Positions 41,456 to 46,595 of a DNA stretch of 46,595 nt are shown one piece after another (position 1 is the first letter of the stretch; each line of letters begins with the position of its first letter). Where the stretch lies: positions 1 to 46,595 of the forward strand of contig DAOUWZ010000007.1 in the NCBI GenBank assembly GCA_030666865.1, given 5' to 3'. This stretch comes from a bacterium. Lineage in GTDB: Bacteria > Patescibacteriota > Patescibacteriia > S139-126. The position numbers were made by a program, and so were the translations under genes. The notes under the pieces are model-generated. The model searched no databases. It saw only the letters and a program-made list of their open reading frames with translations, and was not told the DNA's origin.

Positions 41456-42610
41456 TTATTTCTTATCTTTATCTACATCAAGATCTAATTCTTGCTGATC
41501 TTGGTCATTTTTTTCTTCCTTTTCTTCTTGCTTGTCATTATCTTTTTGATCATCATCTTCCTCTTTTTCTTCACTGGCTTTTCTTCTCTCTACTATATAC
41601 CAAATTATCAATATAACAACCATGACACCCAATATTATTAAACCAATTTTTCTATTCTTTCTTTCTTTTTCACTATCAGTAATTGTATCATCATCAAATG
41701 CTTGTTCTTCCTCAATATTTTCACTATTAATTTCCTCAATACTTGATATTTCACCCGTCACCTCAAGCTCTTTTGTTTTTTCCTCTTGAACAATAATATT
41801 TTCGGTATTTTCTTGGTCGCTAACAACTTTAACGCCAGTATTATCATCCACTTCAGTAATTTTTATACTACCTCCCATCTCTTCGCTGATTACCACATCC
41901 TTATCTTTATCAGTATCTTCCACAACTGTTTCATTCTCATTGTCGCCTTTGGTTAATTTTTGCTGCTCAGTTTTGAAAGAAAGTACACTGCTATTTTTAC
42001 TTTGTCTGGTTCTGCCTTCATCTTGATAATAAGCCACAGCATAAACTTCATGAAGCCCATTTAACAAACCTTTTGATTTAAACCAAAAATTAGTAGTTCC
42101 AGAAGTATGATTGGGCACGACAAAGTCAGCATATAAAATATCATCTATAAATATTTTTACTGACATATTATTTTTTATTAAACCCCTGATCAAAATATGA
42201 TCTTCAAATTGCTCTGGTTCTACTAGAATCGGCGCTGGCACTGGTGGTTTAACAGTAAAACCTAAAACTCCACCCGGCTCTGAATATTGGCCATTGTTCA
42301 ACCCTCTAACTCTAAACTGATGAAATCCAGTTGGTAAATCTTCTTGTGGAGACCAACCAAAACTAGCTGTTCCTGATTCAGATGGCACCACTTTTGCCAT
42401 GCCGACCGAGATTTCATCCACCAAAACCTCAACCTCAACCTCGTTTGGTGTCCAACCAACAACCCATGGCCGGTAAGAATTTTCTGATGATGGCACTACA
42501 TTATAAATTTGCGGGGTTGGCACTTTAGCGCTTATTGAAAAGGCAAAAGCCCCACCAATAAAAATACATATAAATAAAAATATACTCTTCAATTTTGACA
42601 TATTTGCCAA
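41456..42610 (-). CDS. Surface/membrane-anchored protein with Ig-like repeats and acidic C-terminal tail
   Basis: Signal-like N-terminus, two similar Ig-like modules, C-terminal TM followed by D/E/K-rich tail. Confidence 0.65.
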   Translation of the reverse strand: MANMSKLKSIFLFICIFIGGAFAFSISAKVPTPQIYNVVPSSENSYRPWVVGWTPNEVEVEVLVDEISVGMAKVVPSESGTASFGWSPQEDLPTGFHQFRVRGLNNGQYSEPGGVLGFTVKPPVPAPILVEPEQFEDHILIRGLIKNNMSVKIFIDDILYADFVVPNHTSGTTNFWFKSKGLLNGLHEVYAVAYYQDEGRTRQSKNSSVLSFKTEQQKLTKGDNENETVVEDTDKDKDVVISEEMGGSIKITEVDDNTGVKVVSDQENTENIIVQEEKTKELEVTGEISSIEEINSENIEEEQAFDDDTITDSEKERKNRKIGLIILGVMVVILIIWYIVERRKASEEKEEDDDQKDNDKQEEKEEKNDQDQQELDLDVDKDKK

Positions 42611-42696
42611 TTAATTATTATTTACCAATAGACTCACTTTAATTTTTTTTATACTTTTATTCAAGTAGAAAACATGTGAAAAACCTGTTGATCTAA

Positions 42697-43176
42697 CTAA
42701 AAACCGTTGATTGGTTGAATATTTTCATAATGGCAAATCTTTATTTTCTTACTGTTTTTGTCAATATAAACAGACATTACGTCAATACTATATTCTACTG
42801 TACCCAGCCAGTCTTTTGCTCTCATGTATTTTTGAGCTGCTAAATACAATCTTTTCAATTTATACTTGTGAACCGCTTCATGCGGACTGCCAAAATATTT
42901 GGAAGTACGCGTTTTCACTTCAATTAAAGCAACTTTACCATTCTTTCTCATTATTAAATCTATTTCCCCGCCAGCAACATAATAATTTTCTGATAAAACC
43001 TCGTATCCATTATCTGTTAAATACTTTTTGGCAAGCACTTGCCCAAAATAACCAACCTTTTGCTGATAAGTTAATTTTTCAAACTCCTCTAGATTTAAAA
43101 AATCAGCTATTTGGTAGCTGATACCACGCACTGATCTGTTATTCTTATTATTTCTTTTTTGGTAAATATTTATCAT
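42697..43176 (-). CDS. YraN/UPF0102 family nuclease-like protein
   Basis: GYFGQVLAKKYLTDNGYEVLSENYYVAGGEIDLIMRKNGKVALIEVKTRTS. Confidence 0.9.
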   Translation of the reverse strand: MINIYQKRNNKNNRSVRGISYQIADFLNLEEFEKLTYQQKVGYFGQVLAKKYLTDNGYEVLSENYYVAGGEIDLIMRKNGKVALIEVKTRTSKYFGSPHEAVHKYKLKRLYLAAQKYMRAKDWLGTVEYSIDVMSVYIDKNSKKIKICHYENIQPINGF

Positions 43177-43549
43177 AAACTATTGCTTTGGCTTTAGCCT
43201 CTTTTTCCAACGGCTTTCTTTTCAAATACGCAATTATAATAAAACCAAACCAAACAATTGTTATTAACAAAAGTAATAATTGCCAAAAACGAGCTGAAAA
43301 AAATGGCACTCTTTGTTCTCGAAAAAACCATAAAATTAATTCCAAAAAACCCACGGTTATAAAACAAGAAACTAGTCTATTTATCAAGCCTGCTCTAATT
43401 CCACTAACATTTTTTAATTTAGTAACTATCTTTACAATTATCGGAGTAATAATAAAAAAAATTCCCAAACCCAATACAAAAAATCGTAAATCTTGCCACT
43501 CCCCAGGATTTAACAAAAACCAATAATCTAGTGTTAGTAATTTATTCAT
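43148..43549 (-). CDS. Hypothetical membrane protein
   Basis: 133 aa, three TM segments; overlaps yraN-like gene. Confidence 0.65.
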   Translation of the reverse strand: MNKLLTLDYWFLLNPGEWQDLRFFVLGLGIFFIITPIIVKIVTKLKNVSGIRAGLINRLVSCFITVGFLELILWFFREQRVPFFSARFWQLLLLLITIVWFGFIIIAYLKRKPLEKEAKAKAIVYDKYLPKKK

Positions 43550-43594
43550 ATTTTTTTAAATTCGTATAACCTTAAAAATAATTATTATTATAAA

Positions 43595-44209
43595 CTAATT
43601 TTTTTCTAAAATTAATGCATAGTGATACTGACCAGGATTAAAAGCTTCCAATTCTGTTAACCCGCCCACCTCTTCTAATACTTGCCTGGCAGAATCTTCT
43701 GATATTCTATCATCTACTGGCGGTCCTATTGGAGTAGGTCTTTTAATCCAATCAATAATTGCTATTTTACCTTTTGGTTTAAGCAGTCTTAATGCTTCGC
43801 TCAAAAAATCTATTCTATTTCCTGACTGGTATAAAGTATGAACAATCAATATCAAGTCTAAACTCTCGGGATTTATTTTTGTTGCCCCAACTATTTCTAA
43901 ATTTGACCAGACAGTCTTTATATTGAATAATTGGTGTCTTTGAGCTTCGCGATTAATTGTATCTAAAGAAGATTTTAAAATATCAACAGCATAAACCTGA
44001 CCCTTGCCACCTACTATTTCAGCTACTGTTAAGCTAAAATAGCCATTGCCACAACCAAAATCTGCCACTCTCATTCCTGACTCGACTTTGATTTCTTTCA
44101 ATACTTTCTCTGGGTCTAATAATTTATTCCCAGTTGCAATGGTAGTCATAAATGTATTTTTATTTATAAAAACTCTTAGTGAGATAGCTACAAAAGTTTC
44201 TACATTCAT
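43595..44209 (-). CDS. Class I SAM-dependent methyltransferase (start may be internal, MTTIATGN)
   Basis: GMRVADFGCGNGYFSLTVAEIVGGKGQVYAVDIL. Confidence 0.88.
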   Translation of the reverse strand: MNVETFVAISLRVFINKNTFMTTIATGNKLLDPEKVLKEIKVESGMRVADFGCGNGYFSLTVAEIVGGKGQVYAVDILKSSLDTINREAQRHQLFNIKTVWSNLEIVGATKINPESLDLILIVHTLYQSGNRIDFLSEALRLLKPKGKIAIIDWIKRPTPIGPPVDDRISEDSARQVLEEVGGLTELEAFNPGQYHYALILEKN

Positions 44210-44327
44210 TTTACCAAAAAATCCAGAGTCATGTAAACAGGGGTTTTTAATTTTATTAAAATCAAAAAAACAAATCTGAAGCTGAATCCTTTGGCTACAT
44301 GCTTCCCTATATTCTACATTCTATATA

Positions 44328-44942
44328 CTAAGTTACGTGTTTCTGTATTGGCGCAAAACTCAATCGGTGATGTTTGGACACCCCGTTATCAATCAAATGT
44401 TGGCGGTGAAGGCTCGTACCATAACCTTTGTGCTTGTCAAAACCCCAATCACTGACAGTTTGATGTATTTTTTTCATCAAACAATCTCGATAAACTTTAG
44501 CCACAATAGATGCAGCTGCTATTGATAATATTTTAGTATCCCCGCCTTTTATTCCTTCAGTTGTAATATCTAAACCAATATCCTTAATATAATCTATTAA
44601 TAAATAATCAGGCTTGTAGCTCAAATTTTTTACAGCCCGTCTCATAGCCAGCTTATTGGCCTTAGTCATGCCAATATTATCTATTTCTTTTGCGTTTACT
44701 ACGCCCACTGACCAAATAAAATTTATTTTAATCAATTCAAATAATTCCTCGCGTTTCTTTGAGCTTAATTGTTTTGAATCCTTAATATTATAAACAAACT
44801 TAGGAATTTTAGACTTAGTATTAAAAATCATGGTTGCGCCAGCTACAATCGGACCAGCCCAAGCGCCTCGTCCAGCTTCATCAACACCAACAATAACCTT
44901 ATAACCTTGCTTGATTAATTTTCTTTCATATTTTAAATCCAT
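44328..44942 (-). CDS. rnhB: Ribonuclease HII
   Basis: VIVGVDEAGRGAWAGPIVAGA, DSKQLSSKKREEL, SIAAASIVAKVYRD, GYGTSLH. Confidence 0.96.
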   Translation of the reverse strand: MDLKYERKLIKQGYKVIVGVDEAGRGAWAGPIVAGATMIFNTKSKIPKFVYNIKDSKQLSSKKREELFELIKINFIWSVGVVNAKEIDNIGMTKANKLAMRRAVKNLSYKPDYLLIDYIKDIGLDITTEGIKGGDTKILSIAAASIVAKVYRDCLMKKIHQTVSDWGFDKHKGYGTSLHRQHLIDNGVSKHHRLSFAPIQKHVT

Positions 44943-45502
44943 ACTTTTCTGTATTTACTCCTAATTGATTATATCTTAATCTAATATTTTTGTATAAATG
45001 TTTACAACCTGTTTATAAATTATTAAGAAAACTTGTATAAAATATGCATAAATCTATATTTAATGGTTAATAAAATGATACTAACTGCGCTTCACTATTT
45101 TTTACTTAAAATTAGCTAAAAAAAATAGATTGACACTATATTTCATAATAGTTAAATTTAATTTGGGTAATTGTAATTTCAGAATTTACATTTATTTATA
45201 CCTGTATATTTTATTACAACTACCCTTATAAACAAAAGCGTATGAGATTTAAAAAGAAATTCAAAACGCTCTTTGTCTGGAGGAGAAATTGTCGTAGTAT
45301 TATTCGCAGTTGGAAAATTAAGACACCTAAAAAGATTTCAACAAATTTTTCCAGAAATTATTTTTCTTGGAAACATCAAAAGAAAAAATTTCGGCATCCG
45401 AATTTTTACCTTCGTTTTGATTCTTCAGAAAAGGATAAAAAAATTTAATACTTCAAGCCCTTATGGTTTGGCATGAGCCATAAGAGTTTGAGCAAAAATC
45501 AG

Positions 45503-45554
45503 GGCACGGACAAGCATGGGGAATAAAACACTCTTTCGCCCTGATTTTTGTTTT
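45503..45554. terminator. Inverted-repeat terminator
   Basis: AATCAGGGC...GCCCTGATTTTTGTTTTG. Confidence 0.5.
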
Positions 45555-45683
45555 GCTTAACTGGTATTAAATGTATAAACCTACTTATCAAAAACCAGAA
45601 AAACCCAAATTCTCCCGGGCTTTTTTTAATACGAAAAGGAACAGGCGTGCCTGTTCCCTACAAATATTTAATATTCTATTCTT

Positions 45684-46595
45684 CTACTGACGAATCTCCA
45701 TATTCTCAGCAATGCGCTGAACCGCCAGTATAAACGCTGCTACCCGTAAATCAACCCTGTATTGCTCTTTTATTTTCCAAACTTCATTAAAAGAATCTTT
45801 CATTATCTTTTCCAGTTTCTCGTTTACCTCTTTTTCACCCCAATAATAATTCTGTTTGTTTTGCAGCCATTCAAAATAAGATACAGTCACTCCGCCGGCA
45901 TTAGCCAACACATCTGGGACTACTATTTTATCTTTTTTGTTTAGTTTAACATCAGCTTCTGGGGTAACACCGCCGTTAGCCATTTCCAAAATAACTTTAG
46001 CTTTAATGCGCCCAGCATTTTTCTCAGTAATAACACTTTCTAACGCCGCCGGCACTATCACGTCCACTGGCAATTCCAGAATCTTGGCATTGGATATTTT
46101 AGTGTAATTTTCGCAATCACACACACTGCCAATACAATAACAACCATTATTAAAACCTTGGTCTTGTTTCTGTTTTAAAAGATTTTTTGGATTCATTCCT
46201 TGATGTCTTTTGTCATAAATACCACCCCGGGAATCTGAAACTGCCACCACCCGATAACCAGCGTTATGCAAAAACTCTGAAATAAAATATCCAACATTAC
46301 CAAAGCCCTGCACAGCTACGGTAGTTTGAGTTGGTTTTCCGCCCGAGGCGGATCCGCCTTTGGCGGATAATTTTTTAGCAAGTTCCTCAAATACAAAAAA
46401 TCCACCTAAGCCCGTGGCTTCAATTCTCCCCTTTGATCCGCCAAGTTCTAGAGTTTTACCAGTAAAAACTCCTAAGTCATTATAACCTTTGATTTTTGAA
46501 AACTCATCAACCATCCAAGCCATAATCTGCGGATTAGTATTCACATCAGGCGCTGGCACATCTTTGTCTGAACCGATAAAATCTTTTAATGCCAC
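45684..46595 (-). CDS. gdhA: Glutamate (Glu/Leu/Phe/Val-type) dehydrogenase, 5' end beyond window
   Basis: VPAPDVNTNPQIMAWMVDEFSK, TVAVQGFGNVGYF, VPAALESVITEKNAGRIKAKVILEMANGGVTPEAD, LANAGGVTVSYFEWLQN. Confidence 0.95.
   Translation of the reverse strand: MALKDFIGSDKDVPAPDVNTNPQIMAWMVDEFSKIKGYNDLGVFTGKTLELGGSKGRIEATGLGGFFVFEELAKKLSAKGGSASGGKPTQTTVAVQGFGNVGYFISEFLHNAGYRVVAVSDSRGGIYDKRHQGMNPKNLLKQKQDQGFNNGCYCIGSVCDCENYTKISNAKILELPVDVIVPAALESVITEKNAGRIKAKVILEMANGGVTPEADVKLNKKDKIVVPDVLANAGGVTVSYFEWLQNKQNYYWGEKEVNEKLEKIMKDSFNEVWKIKEQYRVDLRVAAFILAVQRIAENMEIRQ
46338..46367. repeat. Double palindromic insert within gdhA
   Basis: TCCGCC-CGA-GGCGGA then TCCGCC-TTT-GGCGGA, exactly 30 nt. Confidence 0.9.

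Overview
AT-rich bacterial window that looks like Candidate Phyla Radiation/Patescibacteria (inferred from gene content, a 16S 515F-site mismatch and small genes). Core features: 5' part of a 23S rRNA (minus, runs off the left edge), tRNA-Leu(TAG), an isolated 16S rRNA (minus, 19391-20893) about 18 kb from the 23S, and housekeeping genes pepA, ruvB, queA, ftsH, two GspE/PilB ATPases, trmD, khpA, rpsP, smc, rnc, a nusB-Nudix fusion, rpmF, yraN-like, rnhB and a glutamate dehydrogenase. The standout is an accessory island at about 22.8-30.5 kb. It carries a minus-strand operon that reads as a complete ubiquitin-like conjugation cassette: an E2-like protein with HPHV..PCLGN, a JAB/JAMM peptidase, an E1/ThiF-like enzyme, and a tandem beta-grasp (Ubl) protein with a coiled coil and SAP-like tail. 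The cassette is flanked by hairpin-dense non-coding DNA, driven by a near-consensus promoter with a >1.4 kb leader, and divergently paired with a TrmB-like regulator whose promoter shares a motif with the operon promoter. Other notable signals: a two-copy ~180 bp foldback element with compensatory changes and G.U wobbles, in-frame palindromic inserts in queA and gdh, a 14-bp tandem duplication that frameshifts a methyltransferase gene, an SMC with no recognisable hinge, and an attenuator-like 23S leader. All calls are by reading; no database searches were run.
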